DNA of 64,000 bases, from assembly GCF_023343835.1 (NCBI RefSeq), contig NC_064437.1, forward strand, positions 26,077,001 through 26,141,000, written 5' to 3'. Of this stretch, positions 1 to 15,200 are shown piece after piece. The notes below the pieces were generated by a model. It was not told where the DNA came from, made no database searches, and saw only the letters and a list, made by a program, of their open reading frames with translations. Each line of letters starts with the position of its first letter. The stretch's first letter is position 1. A program made the position numbers and the translations under genes. Source of the stretch: Lagopus muta (taxonomy: Eukaryota > Chordata > Aves > Galliformes > Phasianidae).

Positions 1-143
1 AGATACTCATGGCTTAAATGGCACTTCTAAAAAAGACATAACAGCTGACAAGTCAGGACTGCAGACTCAGCAGGGTCTGACCATTTCAGCATTTAGACGC
101 TTCTACAAAGCTGATCTTCAGCAGTCACACCCTTGTACTGTAC

Positions 144-240
144 CAAGCCAAAATTCCCCAGTGGGATCTCCAAAGCCTTCCACATAATTTTTCCAGCGTT
201 TGTAGAAATCCAGTTCACCACTGCTCCGCCTCTGAAACAC
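144..240 (-). CDS. TNN: TNN coding exon 13: fibrinogen-like globe, continued
   Basis: 97 nt, phase 0 to 1. It encodes [19 protein letters not shown], then [14 protein letters not shown], and ends at donor GTACAG. The remainder of the globe (Ca-binding loop and C-terminus) must lie left of base 1. Confidence 0.94.
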
Positions 241-3200
241 CTGCAAGGCAAGGATTGCTGAGTGAGAGCTCATGGCAGATATTTGAGAGTCAAGGAGGGT
301 GGGGGTGAAAAATCCTCATCCTGATCCAAGTACAGGCAGAAAGGTGAATTGTTTGGGAACAGATACATTTAGTTAAAAGGTATGCTGCAACTGAGCAGGA
401 TACATTACCATTTTCTGATTGCACAGAAGCACCTGGGGTGAGTACTTTGTAGTGCGAATTTTGCACTTTTCCACAAATGCCTGGGGGCAGCAAAAATCCC
501 AGTGTGATCTCAGCACCTGGACAAGTCAGGCTTAGGGTCAAAACCCACAGAGACACCTAGGTATCTAAATTTCACCAGAATCCGTGGGCCACGGGCAGTA
601 ACACACAATTTGTTTCAGTGGATCACTGAAAATAAATGGTAAAGAAGTGAATAAAGATATTTTTATTTGTTTGTGTAGGGAGTCAGCTATCAGAGAATCT
701 CAGATTCGTTATCTCACCCTTATACAAATTCACCACCTCAAAGCGTCTGTGTTTCTGCCTCCAGCTGCTCTCCATCCAGGGGCATGCTCACAGTTCTAGC
801 ATTTAAAATATGATCATCAGCTGAACTGCATTAACTGTCCATACTTGTAGCCTTTCACAGTGGTCAAGATGAGATAACAGAGCTTAGTCCATTCATTACA
901 AAAGACTTTTAAGTTGCTCTACCTTGCCTTGCACTTTCATAGAAAACTCGTGTGCCCAGCTAGCAAGAAGTAACGTCAAACTGGCACTGCCTCAGTCAGG
1001 AATAATATAAGCCTTGAGTCACATTCATGACTAAGCAATCAAAGTTCAGCATCCCCTTGTTTCTGAGCCGTCCAGCCTTCCACAGTATTCCTGCTCTCGG
1101 TCTGAAAGGGTACAACAGCATCCGCTCCCTTCCTAAAACATGCTCCTCCATCACAGGAGGAGCTGAAATACAGCACAGTAGACCAAAAGGAACATCAGCT
1201 AAGCCCATTACCAGGTTCACTTGATGATGCTCATTAAAAAAAATTTAAAAAGTAGCAGAGAATCACTCACTATCCACCCGCCTCCATCAGTGGTCATGTC
1301 ACAGTACACCTGCATGGGCCTGCTGCCATTGCCATTGAGATAAATGGTGTACAGGCCGCTGGAGATGTTTCCATTCTGCTGCATCTGGGCACAGTCCGCA
1401 GGGTACGGGTAGAGGAAGCTAACTGGGAGAAGAGAGAGCAAAGCTGGAGGAGCCATCTCACACCCCTAGGAATCTCTTATGGACAACAGTACTGGAAGAG
1501 AAGTAAAGAAAGCACCCAGCTGCATCAGCAGGTAGCTGTTGGCAGCCTTCCCCACTGCTCAGAAGCTGAAGCATGGATGGGGTCACCAGAGGCTGCAGGA
1601 GATGCTGCCTTGGGTCACAGTGAGAGCAGGAAGAGAAACCCTGGTTTGTGAAAGTGGGAACGCCAGTAAAGAGGCATTTTATCCGCATCTTACAACCTAC
1701 CCACAATTGGCAGCCTCTGTGAGGACCAGCTCAGTATAAGAGGCACCCACATCAAGGCATGAGAATATTTGACTTGCTGGCATCCAGGCATACATTTCCT
1801 GATCTCTGGAAACAACCAGGCAGCTACTCGGGACCACAACAGTACTTACACAACTGCTGGCCTGTCATTACTGTGACAGTGCTGAAAAATCCCTAGCCCG
1901 TTATCTTCTCTCCTGCCCAATGGCAACTCACCAGGAGGCTTTGCCCTGCACTTGACCAGCAGGGTTTGGCAGAAGCATTGACCAGTGTGGGCAATTTCCT
2001 CTTGCACTATCCTGTTGGGATTCCAAAGCTCTGGACAGTGTGGCTTAGAACAGAACCCAGACAGAAGACAAGTTTTCAACTCACTAAACATTTGCTTCTG
2101 ATCACATTGTTTCCCAGAACAGGAATTCCTTCTCAGACCTCAACCATAAAGACACAACAGCTGCAGAGCCCACGGAGCAAGTGCAACACTCAAGACCAAA
2201 TCCTACCTGTTGAGAAGGTACCGACTGTCTTTCTGCTCTGGTGATCTCCCTTATAGGCCATCACAAACACAGTGTACTTTGTTCCTTGTTCCAGTCCTTC
2301 CAGCACAAACTGTTGTTCCCTAGGACCCAGCTGCACTTCCTGCCAAATAAAACAGACTGAAGATCAACCCAACTCTGTACAACACTTAGCTTTTCTGGAC
2401 CACAGTGCCTCACACTCAGTAACTATTTATAGGCTTTTCTTGTAGGAGTTCAGATAGGCATACACTAGCTGCATATCTTTAAGACACGAAATCCATTTCC
2501 TCAGGAGAAAGGTTTGATGCAGGGTCTCAATAAACACTGTTAAAATACTGAAGACACTGTGTCCCTGGTTAATGCTGCTTTTTCATGTAGTAACAAGTTA
2601 GACAAGGAAAGTGAAGCAGTAAACTTGTTCTCTGCGTCCTGAAGATCTGCTGGAAAGTGGTATCCACTGTCTCAGAGTCTCTCCACAGCTTCTACTCATA
2701 ACAGTAGCACATTTCCTCAGGCTCTGCCTCCCCAGGCTAATAATAGCATAGATTCCACCTCAAAATTATTTACCTGTGGTCCATATGCCCACAAGATTCA
2801 AATGTCAGAGCCTATAAACATAAGGGTGATGTCAGTGAGTTCTGCAGGGCTGAGGAATTCACTGTACCTTGCTGGTGCCATTTTGACCCTGGTAGGTCAG
2901 AGTGTAGCCATCAATCTGTGCTGCAGGAGGAGCCCAGGTAACTACACCAGTAGTCTGAGTCACATCAGATACATGGAGGTTCCTGGGAGGATCAATCTCT
3001 ATTGAAAAAGAAAAGAAAATTCAAGTCCCTCTGGATAAAAGAAATACAGCAATTCCTGTGCTAAACTTGGGCTGAGCTTTGCAATGCCTGATCCTGTGAA
3101 CTGGAAACTACAGAAGTCACTCAGTGAAGTTTGCAAGCAACAGAAGCCTACAGCAACCATGGCAAGATCATCACAGATTTGGTTTGTGGTTTTGTGAGCC

Positions 3201-6200
3201 CTGCAACTGGCTCAGCTGTATAGAGACTCCCAGGGGCTGAAAGCTCCTGACTCATCTGTCTGAGAAGTCTGACAATTATTTTTAAGCAACACTAATTCAC
3301 AGCAGGTGTCAAAAAGCATCTGTCTTACAAGATACCCATAACAAGGCTCCAGTGCTTCCCTCGTGATAAAACCAAATTGCTAAGCTCATCTGGAAGTAAT
3401 AACAATGGAAGCAGCCTCTCTCAAATTTTCATCCTATGCTTGCTATTCTGGTGTTTTGGGAACGTCTTAGAGAAAACAACTTAAGCAGTAGGACTGTGTG
3501 GCCTTCCACATTTTAGAAAGAAGGCATTTGGTGGGCAGTGCTAGCCTTGAGGGAAGAGTGCTCCAGCCCTGAAGAATGCCTGAGTTTATAGCAAACTAGA
3601 ACTGAGTAATTCAGAACACTTTCCTGTTCTTCCATGGACCTCCATGGGAGGTGACAAGCATGCCACTTAGCTTGCTCATTGATTCAGTTCTTCTCTGTAT
3701 AAGCCAAGCAATAACACTTCTCAGATCTTGGAGAGTGTTATAAGAACAATCATAACAGTGATTATAATGCAACAATGAAATATTACAAGTTATGAAAAGG
3801 CCACAGAGGAAAACAAGGGCAATACTTTGGCCTTTATTAGATAAACAAGAAGAAGAGAACAGTACAGCTTCTCTACATTCCTGGAGTATGGGGCTACTGC
3901 TTAAAAAAAAGACATAAAAACAGAAAAGAAAAAAAAATAAATCAAAACACCAGATAAATTGAATCAACAAAGACATTAACTCTTAAGTTGACAGAATGTG
4001 CTGCTTAAAAGATGAGTTATTCATTATAAATGAAATCCATCATTCACTGAGACAAGCATTTGTTTGTTATTAATCAACTCCTACTTCATACAAGAGACCA
4101 CCACACAACTGCTTTAAATTAATGACTCCATTCTTATGACACGTGTAATAATGTATTACTCATTGCATGTGTACCACTCCATGGACAGAAGAGGGAGCTA
4201 AAAGGTGCCAAATCCAATACGAGAAGCAAGTGCTGGGAAGCCTCCAGGCAGGACTTGAATTTTACAGCACTGTTCCTGCAGCTTCCCCAGGTGAAGGATA
4301 TAACTGCAGAATAGCTCCCTGCTACAGCATATTTTAGGAATGTTAGTGAGTAAGCAGCCAGCACGTAGAGTTAAAAACGTGTTTGTTTGTTTTCAGGAGT
4401 TGGATTATTTTACCAGAGGTGTCACATTTTTTTTTGAAAAACACCACCAAGATGGGGGAGTGGGGGAGAAAAAAAAAGAAAAAGCACTTTTTAATGGGCA
4501 CGGATATTTCTAAAACGCCCCTACTGAAGCTAAATGCATTCCCTCTCTGGGCAGTTTCAATTCACGTGAAATTTCCAGGTGCATCCATTTTCATTCTAGT
4601 TGAAGAAAAAAAAAACCACTTCAATTTACTTAAATTTTCCTTAAATTTTTCAGTTAAAGACAGGCTTAGACACTTGGCCTTAAGAGATATCCTTTTATTT
4701 CCACGTGCTGCCCTTGCCCTCTGCAAGCACTGGGGATCTGTCTGGCACCTTGCCCTGAGTTCAAGCTTTATCTTTTCTATCTCACACCAGCTTGACTCAG
4801 AAACTAAGAAAAAGCACATTAGCAAGGCCAACAGATATGGAGTGACCCTGAAATATTGCCAGAACACCATCATCCTTATAGCTGATTGAACAAGATAGAT
4901 TTAAGCCTGTTTTGCAGTCTCCTAGGACAGTCTAAGGTCATGAGTCAAGCCATTATTTTTTAACTGCCTCTGAGTCTGTGTGGTTTAACTTCGGTTGTTA
5001 AATGTCTGTTATTGTTACACTTGATAGCAGCATACAAAGCAGTGCATGCTTTTGATTAAGAAGTGAAATAAGCTGTGTACTCAGCTGTCACCATTCTGTG
5101 TTCTGACATCTGTCTCTTCTACAGCAGCCTCTAATAGCAGTTTCTGTTATGTCAGGCTATAATCATGCACTTATCTCCAGAACGTATTTACCACAGTAGA
5201 TCTTCATTATCCAGTGATGCAAAGAGAGATCGTGGAAATGTAAATTAACAAATGAGTGGGGTTCTTCTACTCTGCTTCTCCTCTCCCCACAGTTACCTGT
5301 CAGCGCATCAGTGCTTGCCCTCTTGCTCTGCATGCTTCCCAGCTCTGCCCAGAGATGAATGGCGTACTTCATGCCTGCTTTCAGTCCTGTCAGAGTTGTA
5401 ATGCTCTCAGCCTTCCCCACTTCTATTTCCTTGGTGCCCCCATCAGCAGAAGTGTAGCTCACGATATACCTATCTATGGGAGCTCGGACGCTATCCCAGG
5501 AGATTGTGGCTGAGTCTTCTGTCACTTGGTCAGTTACCAGATTCTTTGGGCTGTCCAATTCTAAAAAGTCAAGTGTAAAGTATGAAGTATAAGGAACTAA
5601 AACACACACACGTTGCTCTTAAAAGCTTTAGCTTTCTATAGCCCCATGATACAGATGATGGACACCGTGTCTGCCTTCAAGCTAATCAGGATAGTGAGAC
5701 CGGCAACCTTCTCTATCTTTTCCTCATTTCTAGAAAGCTGCCAGGCAGTCAGTTTTCAGCCTAATTAAGCATCCAGATCCTGCAAGCAACGGCCTTCATG
5801 ACATGAAGTGAATTACTGATACTTGAGAGACTTACTCTGGGCTCAAAAAATTCTTCACCCTCTTGGGTTATGGAAGATGAGTAAAGTGGGGCTGTCTCCT
5901 TCCAAGCCTTGATTCACTGGCTAATGCCATTCTTATCAGTGGCACATAATTTTAAGTAGGATTCAACAGCAGTATTCAGTAGTATTCAACAGTACTGTGG
6001 AACAACACTCAGTCACACCTACAGAGCTCAGCATATCTGGAGACCAAAACCAGCACATATGGCTGGTAAGTGAGGGCTACAGTGCTTTAGCAGAGCATAA
6101 TGAAGCTCATACTAGTCTGACAGTTTCTAAATCAGTTTTTAGTTCCTGCAAGCAATTAAAATCTTTTCTCTTGACTTGAGAGAAGGCAGTATTTCTACCC

Positions 6201-9200
6201 AAAGCTTGAAGTGCCTGTAGTATGAATGTTTCCACATCATAAGCAAGCACAAGATAAATTGCTGTCTAGTACAGGCTGCAACAGAAGGAAGCAGGCAGGG
6301 TAGAAACAGATCACCTTCACAACATAGGACAGAACCACAAGGATTCTTCTAGAATACCTGTCACTGCCTCAGTGCTGGTTCTCTTGCTCTGCCGCACTCC
6401 CTTCTCTGCCCAGAGGTAGATGACATATCCAGTGCCAGGTTTCAGTCCTACCAGAGTTGTGGCAGTCTTGTTCTTCCCCACTTCTATCTCCTCAGTATCA
6501 CCATCGGCAGAGGTGTAATTCACCACATACTTATCTATGAGAGCCAGAACCCTGTCCCAGGAGATGGTGACTGTGTCCTCTGTCACTTGATCAGCTATCA
6601 GGTGAGTGGGGCTGTCAATTTCTGCAGAGAAGAAAAAGTCAAGAATGCAAGATGTCACAATCGGGCTGGGTTGTGACACCACAAGACTCCTTCCCCTCTG
6701 GGGCTGGTTTCTCCCTTTATTTTTATTTTTTTTTTTTTTAAGAGACCCAGGTACTCTTTTACTCATTTTTCTTCAGCAAGTCCCTGATTAAGAGCATGGG
6801 TCTTGTAAATGCTTACAACTGCTTGTAATGGATACACTCATCTTCACAATGTTATAAGCCAACAACGGGCAGAGCACTCTATCATCTTTACCAGGACTGA
6901 CCACAGAAGAGAGAACAAAATGGTAGGAACAACTGAGGAACTTGGACAAATTATCCTGTTGCAAGAAAAAAAATAAATAAATCCTGCACGCTGTTACTCT
7001 GCACTTCAAGTTGCCCATCTGCAAAAAGGAACTGAGCATTTACTTAACCCTTGAAAAAGGATAAACCAACAAACCAAACTAAGACCAGACAAATACGTGA
7101 TTGATGCGCGAATGGAATAGCATCATTTTCACAGGTGAAGACCACTAACACAATTAGTAATCATCATGCAGCCTATCTGTAGTACATACCGGTAATTATG
7201 ATCTCTCTGTGATAAAGTTGAATGGGCTTCACAGCAAGATGCTTTAACCCAAAGATTGTATCTCCTAAGCTTGAATTTCCCTTTGTCACGAAAATGAGAG
7301 ACTTATTCAATGTTAAGGCAAACCCAGACTGTAGCTTATACTCTCAACCTACTGCCCTCTTACCTGTCACAGCCTCAGTGCTGGCCTTCTTGCTCTGTTG
7401 TTCTCCCTTTTCTGCCCAGATGTGAATAACATACTCCATGCCTGGCTTCAGTCCTGCCAAGGTGGTGATATTCTTGTCTTTTTCCACTTCTCTCTCCTCT
7501 GTATCCCCATCAGCTGAGGTGTAATTCACTCTGTATCTGTCTATTAAAGCCCGGACTTTGTTCCAGGAAACTGTGATTGCATTCTCTGTCACTTGATCAG
7601 TCAACAGTTTAGTGGGGCTGTCAATCTCTGTAAGTAAAATTCTTTGTTAGAAGTTTCAGCATAGCACTGTGGTAATCACAATGGTCTGAAGATACAGACA
7701 ACATAAGTTTTGTAGGCAGAGGCAGTATATTTTATTAGACTAACATGTATTTTGAAAAACAGATGAGCTTTGGGAAATTATTCTGCGCCCAAAGATCTGG
7801 AAAGAGCTTGTATGCACAAAGACATTTGTAGGTAGTCAATAGAATCTGCTCCTGCATGGCTATGTGAGAATACATCAGGCTTGATTATAAAAAATGAACA
7901 AAGCAGTGCTTTGAGGGGTTTCCCAAAAGAGCTGCAGATGCTGCTCACATGCCCTTGCAACTGAGGATCCCTATCACCACGTGACTGTCCTGTTAAGGAG
8001 ATTTGATTCCCCACACAATTTCTACCTTATGCCATGAATACGAATATATTTCATTTTTCCTTTTTAACAAACACTGTCACGATTGACTCTGCAACACTTC
8101 TATGATCTCACTTTACTACTGGGCAAGGTCACAAGAACATCTTGGAGGTTGTTGATGGTACTTTTAAGACATTTTTAATGTATCACAGTTCTAAGGCTTT
8201 AGTATTCATTGTGTTTAACCATTCTCTGTATTGACAAAACTGGTGCCAAGCCATAGTGTCTCCACACAACAGGACTCACACAAAGAACTTTCTGCTAAGC
8301 TGGAGACCTATCAGTCACACTGATAAGAATTAAATGAATTTGACTTGCTAAACTTGTGCAATACAGAAGCTGTACTGAAACAAGTAAAATTAATAAAGGT
8401 GTTCAAAATTCAGACCCAGTTTACTCCTGCCACCACTGCAACCTACCTGTCAGAGCTCTGGTGCTGGCTTTCTTGCTCCTGTGGGGTCCCTTCTCTGCCC
8501 AAATATGGATGGTGTATTCCATGCCTGGCTTCAGATTCAATAAGGTGATGATGCTGTTTTCACTGCCTACCTCTGTTTCCCGGGTGTCTCCATCAGCTGA
8601 GGTGTATCTCACCATGTACCTGTCTATGGGAGCCTGAACTTTATTCCATGAGACAGTGGCTGTGTCCTCCGTCACTCGATCTGTCACCACATTGGTTGGG
8701 CTATCAATTCCTGAGAACAGCGTTTTGAAATGCAGGATTAGGAAAGTCCATATAAATTCAACCACTACAATACTTCTCACGGCATGAGAAACTGAAATTT
8801 CTTCAAGATTCCTTTTGTGAATAGCTCAAAAATGTTTTGCCATATTTTTGAAGAGCCTGAAGCACCAATGAACCGACAGGTTTTCCAGACTTGTTTAAAC
8901 ATTCAGCATGCACTACTGTTCAGTTCACAGTCTAATAAACAGAAAAATGATGCTGCAGCCAGGGAATACAGGAAGGAAGAAGAATTTACCCTCCTCCTTA
9001 CTGTTCCTAGGCTCAGGAGCCAAACAAATCGCTAGCAGCTAACAGCTGCAAAACAGTCAGCAGCAGCAGCCATACCCAGACTGGAAATCATGTGTACATG
9101 GTTTCAGTGAGGTCATCTTGTCAATCATTTGGTTAGGGAACTCAACCAGCAGAACCTCCTGAGCTCATTTCAGATTAAGAATAAAGTAGATTTAAAAATC

Positions 9201-12200
9201 AAGGGCTAGCTTTAGTGTTTAATAAACAGAAACAAGCTTAAATGAGGTAATAGCAGCCCTGACAGCAGTATGCATGAAGAAACAGTAAACTGAGTACCTT
9301 TCACATTGTGACCTTGACAGAATTGTCCCCAAAATCTGTAGTAAAATCATTACCATAAAAGAAACATTCCACCTACCTGTCCTGCCACTCACTGAGGATG
9401 GTTTACCCTCTGTATCATCTTTCACAGGTATGACAGTAACCTCATACTCCATGCCAGGTTTTAGGCCTGTAATCAGAAGGTAATTTTTCTTAAAAGCTAT
9501 TTTGTTTAGTCTCCCCAGTTCTAGGTTTGTAGCAGAGAAGCATTTAAAAATGTAGATATCTATCTAAACTTCCTCTTGTCTTGAGAATGCCTTGGAAGCA
9601 TTCTTGGTCCAGTCTTGTCATTAGGGTCCGTATTAACTATAGCGAGGATTTCTGTAACATTGGTATTTCCAGTTCTGAAATAAAAGAATGTGCTTTATTT
9701 TGTAACAAGGATAGAATTAAAGCTGTCAGTCTTGAAAGCTGCTATCCACAGTGCACAGAAAATTTCTCCCTGTTGAAGGACTCCCAGCAGATCTCATCCT
9801 GGCATACAGTGGTCTCAAGGTGAAGGAGAACACAACAGAGAAGAATCATCTCAGAGCTGTGATAAAGACAAATCACTTGTACCATCTCTCCCTGCCCAAT
9901 ATGGAATAGTCACAAGTACTCACCAGTCATGATGTGTCTGCTCTTGGGGTCACTGCTTTTGGGCACCATGACCTGCTTCTCATCCATGCCCACCAGGGAT
10001 CTGAATTTCAACTTGTAATAATCCACATCTGTTGGTGGGTTCTCCCACTCTACTTCCAGGGAATACTCCATCTCCTCCGTCACCCAGATGGCACTGAGTG
10101 CAGATGGGACTGGGAAGGACAGAAAAGCGTGCCAGGAAAAAGCAGCACAACCATTAGAAGGTGAATATAAGATAGGAAGTTGCTGAACAGACCTTCTCCC
10201 TCCTCAGATAACTGCTCTGAGACCTAAGCCATTTTCCTCAGCCAAACTTAAGATTTAAGTGAGTATGGCACAACCACTATCTCAACAGGAGTCGTCTCAT
10301 CCACAATAACACTCTGATTCAGGAGTTCTCTGGCTCTCAGCTCTCAACCTGTTACACTAGAGCTAAGAAAAAATGTCAAAATAACCCGATTTTTCCATGT
10401 TTTTACCAAGTGCAGGCAGACAGCATGCTACCAGCTACTAATAAAATGGCATTCACTTATAGAGAGTCTGCTTCAAATTCAGTCTTTCCACACCCAGCTC
10501 GCTGTTCTCAGTAGCATCTGATTCATTCAGTCCTAGGAGGAGACTATGAGGAAAGTTTGCTACTGAAGGCATGTCTGGCAAGTGACACTTAGAAAAGATG
10601 CCCTCCCTACTTTGAAGTCCCTCCTTCATCCAGTCAAACAGTGCACTACTCTTAATAACATGCTGGCTTTTGGTATGCTTCCTGCAGTGGGCAACATCAT
10701 TGATTCCCTGGAATTCAGAAGTGTCTATGCCAGTCAGATTTGGAAAAGATAAAAGAAGACACAGGAAATTTGCAATGCATTCAGTTCCAGAAATACAGAT
10801 CTATAAGCAGATTCTCCAAAAGAGAACAATAGCAAAAAAAAAGAGATAAGGTCAGAAAGAGGTACTGCTCTCCAGCATTCAGACAGGATCTTGCAAGCTC
10901 CAAGCTTGCAAAGCCAAACCATTTACTCTGTTTGCTTAAATCTAACATGAAAGACCTACAGATTTCAACTCTGAAAGAAAGGTCTGTCCGTTCCTACCTG
11001 TAGTTGCTTGTAGTTGCACGGGCTCACTGGCAATCCCCTTCTTCACATGACGAAGTGTGACATTGTATGTGGTGCTAGGATGGAGACCTGTAATCTCATA
11101 GCTGAGCTGCTCTTTGGGCACATGGACTTGTTTCTCCAGTGTCTCATGCCCCACTGGGTAATAGCTGATGAGGTAATTATCCACATCAATCATTTGATCC
11201 CAGCTGACAGCCATGGAATCCTCTGTAGCATTCAGCAGCTGCAAGTTTTGAGGAGCAAGCACTAGAAGAAAAACAAACAGAAATACTGCAATGAGGATGA
11301 TGGGTTACAATCTGGTCCAGGACTCAGTGAAGTCACAAGGATTCTATTTCAGCAGGCTGCAGCAGAAGACAACGTGTTGCTCTGTGAATGGATGAAAAGG
11401 CTATCATACAGAAGTCCTTTGCATACGGACAGCTATAGTTCCACTAAGTGCAAATTGAGACCACCAGGCTCTGCAGAGACACAAGCCCATTCAGAGTCCA
11501 TCTGCAAAGCAAACATTCACCTCCTTGTCAATCTAAGTGAAAAAGTTGCTATTTTATTATTCCTTTTATGGAGTGAAAAGTAACTCCTGGAGAGTACCAA
11601 GTCCAGGAGATGGAAAGGGAAGCTCCTTGCCTGAAGCAAAAGGGTTCCCACAGACCCTACTAACGTGAATTAGGAGGACAGGTGGCTGTGGGCCATGCCA
11701 CAAGTCCTTCTTGGGCTCTGCTCGTGCTCATCAATCCCTCTCCATCAGGTAGCTTCTCCTCCAGAAGCAGACTAAGGCCATAATGGAATACATGAACAGG
11801 TACTGAACAGCACATTCATAGATTCAGTGATGGCTCATGGGACTTGTCAAGATTCTGCTGAGACTTTTCAGACTATTCTGCTGAGACTAGCCAGCTCTGC
11901 TTTGTTTTCTTTCCCGTTTTTCTGATTATAGCATCAAAACACAGAGTTCCTCATTAGATCCATGTAATGCTGAGATACCAAAAAAACACAAACTTCTAAG
12001 GATATTGTCATTTGAAATTCCTGTTTTATTCATCTACAAATATCCCACAACACTATCTTCGAGCAGCCAGTAAACTGAAACTCAAGAAAGAGCACAAGTC
12101 AGTATCTGCTATTCAGCATGCCCTTCTCATCAACTTTCCTTTGCAAGGAATTGCAAGCACTAATTATACTGTTGCGTGCTTGGGAATAAGTTCTAGATGA

Positions 12201-15200
12201 TCAGACATGCCAGTTACCATGGCAACACACAACAAGATGCTTTTTCATTATCTGAGATACATTAAAAACAAACAAACAGAAAGAACAGTGCTCAATTTAA
12301 GTTCCCAGGTTACAAGAATCTAATCAAATGGAACAGAAAAGGAGAAAAGGCAATGGGGCAGCTATAGAAAGGGGACAACTTGGCTACAGGTGCTGACACA
12401 AGAAGCATTTGATTGTGGACTTAAAACACTTTTTAACTGGGAGTGAAAGCCTATTGTTAGGAACAGCAGCAAAATAGATCGTGCAATATACACTAGCTCT
12501 GCAGTGCTTGCTCACTTGTATACTCAGAATAGAGGCCCCTTTCACAGCCTATAAAACAGATGCAGGTGCTGCATAAGGAAGATGACCCAAGGATGAAGCC
12601 AGCCAGCCCCTTAGTGAGGCTGCACTGAGAAACAGTTCTCTTCTTGCTACTACCTCTGTAAAGGTGCTGGCCTGAGCTGCAAATCTCAGTCTACCGAAAG
12701 GACAGGAGAGTGCTGCAGCCATAAAGAAAAATGAGTAGTGAGGAATGGATAGCAGAAGTGAAACTTCCATGTGCAGCTCTTGTTTCAGTGAAGAATTTGA
12801 GCTAGTAGGCTGTATAAACTGTGATTCTCTAAGCAGACAGGTCGAGTCTGAGAGGTGAGGGATGACAGGGAGCATTAAAGACTTGCCAGTAAGGTCACTG
12901 CGAACCCCTACTGAGCACCAGCTGCTGCTCAGTGTGTGGTTGTTTCTTACCTCTCCTTTCTGAGCAGCTGTGAAAGATTAGACTAAGCACAGAAAGCAAG
13001 GTGCTTTCAGGGCACAAGGTTGAGGGTTAAGGCCTGGAGTATCAGCTTGTGGTTATAGGGAGATTATAGGTTTTTCAGAATACACACCAAGCCATCCAGC
13101 ATTAAGCAGAGACTGTTGGATGCACACTTCAAGGTGAGCTCAGTTCACCTCAGGCAAATCCTTCTGCCTCATAATAGAGTATTGTAAGAGTTTCCTAAAG
13201 CCCTTGCTTTCAAAAGGTGGTTACTTACTGGCTTTACGCATCTTTCATCTAACAAGTTTTTATCAAATCAACTACTTCATCAGCAAGCAGCACACACTAC
13301 AGCAGCCATAATTTCACCTTTTATTATCTCACTTATATGTCAAGAAACAGATTTAAAGTTCCATCTTTAATTACAGGATCTGTACTTTGTTAAGCTCTCT
13401 CCTTCAGCCACTATCCACATGCGTGTGCTAGCTTTGCCTTAACCTGTGTTTTCCTATTTTCTCAATCCAGGAACACTTTCCAGGCAATTCTTGAAGACAT
13501 GGGACACTCACAGCCATCTCTGAGTACAATCCCAACAGGAACTCAGAAGGGACTTTGGTGATTCCAGGCCTGGTTTGCCCAGCACTTCCTCAAGAGACAA
13601 AAGGGAAATGCACAATGAAAGTAAGAAGGGAGAAATAACTCACAAGCATATCTTACCCTGGGAGCAGTCAGGGCCAAAGAACCCCTCATGGCAGTAGCAC
13701 TCTCCTGTGTCACAGAACCCATTGCCGCTGCAGTCCCCGGGACATCGTTTCTCGCTGCAGTCCTCTCCGATGAACTCCTCATAGCACAGGCAGACGCCTT
13801 TAGCTGTGTCACAGATCCCATTGCCGCTGCAGTTCTCAGGACAGAGCTGCTGGCTGCAGTCCTCACTGAAATAAGGCTCATCACAGATACACCTCCCACC
13901 ATCACAGTGCCCGTGGCCACTGCAGAGGTTGGGGCAGGTGGGGCGGGAGCAGTCACTGCCCTCCCAGCCCTCTGCACACTTACAGCTGCAGGTCTCATAG
14001 AGGAACATCCCGTGACCGCTGCACTGTGTGACACCTGGCCACAGCAGCACCACGATGCACAACAGCAAGGGTGATGCACAGAGAGGGAAAAAAAAAAAAA
14101 GGAAACAAACTGAGGAACAGATCAGTGAGAAGGTGAGTTCAAAGTCATTAAAGTATGACTATATATGGGCTGAAGAAGAGCTGAAGATCACACAACCACA
14201 TGCCCCTGGTCCAAAGAGGGTCCTGCTCCCTCTTGTCTTTCCCAGTGCATTTGTCTGGAGTCAGCAGGAATGCAAAAATCCACTAACACACCAATCAATT
14301 AGAAGGCTTTCCACAGCCTCTAAGCCGAGTTGTAATTTAAGCTCAGCACTAATCATCACTGTTATTATGAAAATGGAAAGTTCATTATTCCCATGTGCCA
14401 AGCAGCTAAATTTGATAGAGAGCAAGTGACTGCCAAAAAAAACACCACCAGGAACTGCTCTTCTTTTAGACAGGTATTGAGGAAGAAACAAAACCAGCAG
14501 TTCTCAACAAATGCAAAATTCTGGAGACAGAAATGAGAAAGGAAAAGATGGCAACAAATTGCCCCCTTCATTTTCACCTCTCTCAGAGTTCCTCCATTTA
14601 ATCCTCTCTCTCACCCATGTGAAACTCAGGAACACTTTCCTTCCTTTGCTAGGAGATGACTGGGGGAGATTTCCTCTGCACCGGTTCTAGAAGTGGTGTC
14701 TTCTACCACATTTTGGGACCTTCAGATTTCCCTTCCGATCACAAAACCACCATTCTGTCTGCACTTTGAGCTTTTCACTCTCATAACCCTTACAAAAGGA
14801 TTCCAGTCCCCATCTCTCTGCAGAAAACAGGCTATATGTAGAAGATAAAAACAGATACTTCAATTGTTACATACCCTGGCTTCCCCCACAGCACTTCTGA
14901 GGGCTGCAGATTTCTCTCAGTTCTGCAACTTCTTTCTCTAGCTTCTCCATCCTCTCAAGAAGATCTTTAACATGGGCCAGAGTTTCACAGCTCGCTTTGG
15001 GTGCATGCACATGGATGTTGTGCCTGAAGATGATATCCTGCTCTTCATTTTCCTCAGCCTCACCAGGATCTAGCTGCACCCCACTGCTGCCTTCGTGCTG
15101 CAATGGATCCGCCTCTACCTTAATCTGGGAGGATGTGGGCAGGTCAATCTTGTAGGAATGGCTGAAGGATATTCTTTGACCATTGCTGGTGCAGTTTTCA

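Noticed and set aside
4383-4889. 168-codon plus-strand open frame in a TNN intron
   Set aside because: A-rich, lysine-rich product with no known domain; the opposite strand is similarly open and no splice sites frame it.
13543-14079. Longer alternative frames over the TNN EGF exon on both strands
   Set aside because: Shadows of the cysteine-rich EGF exon; only the frame with the CxCxxx EGF pattern joins correctly to neighbouring exons.
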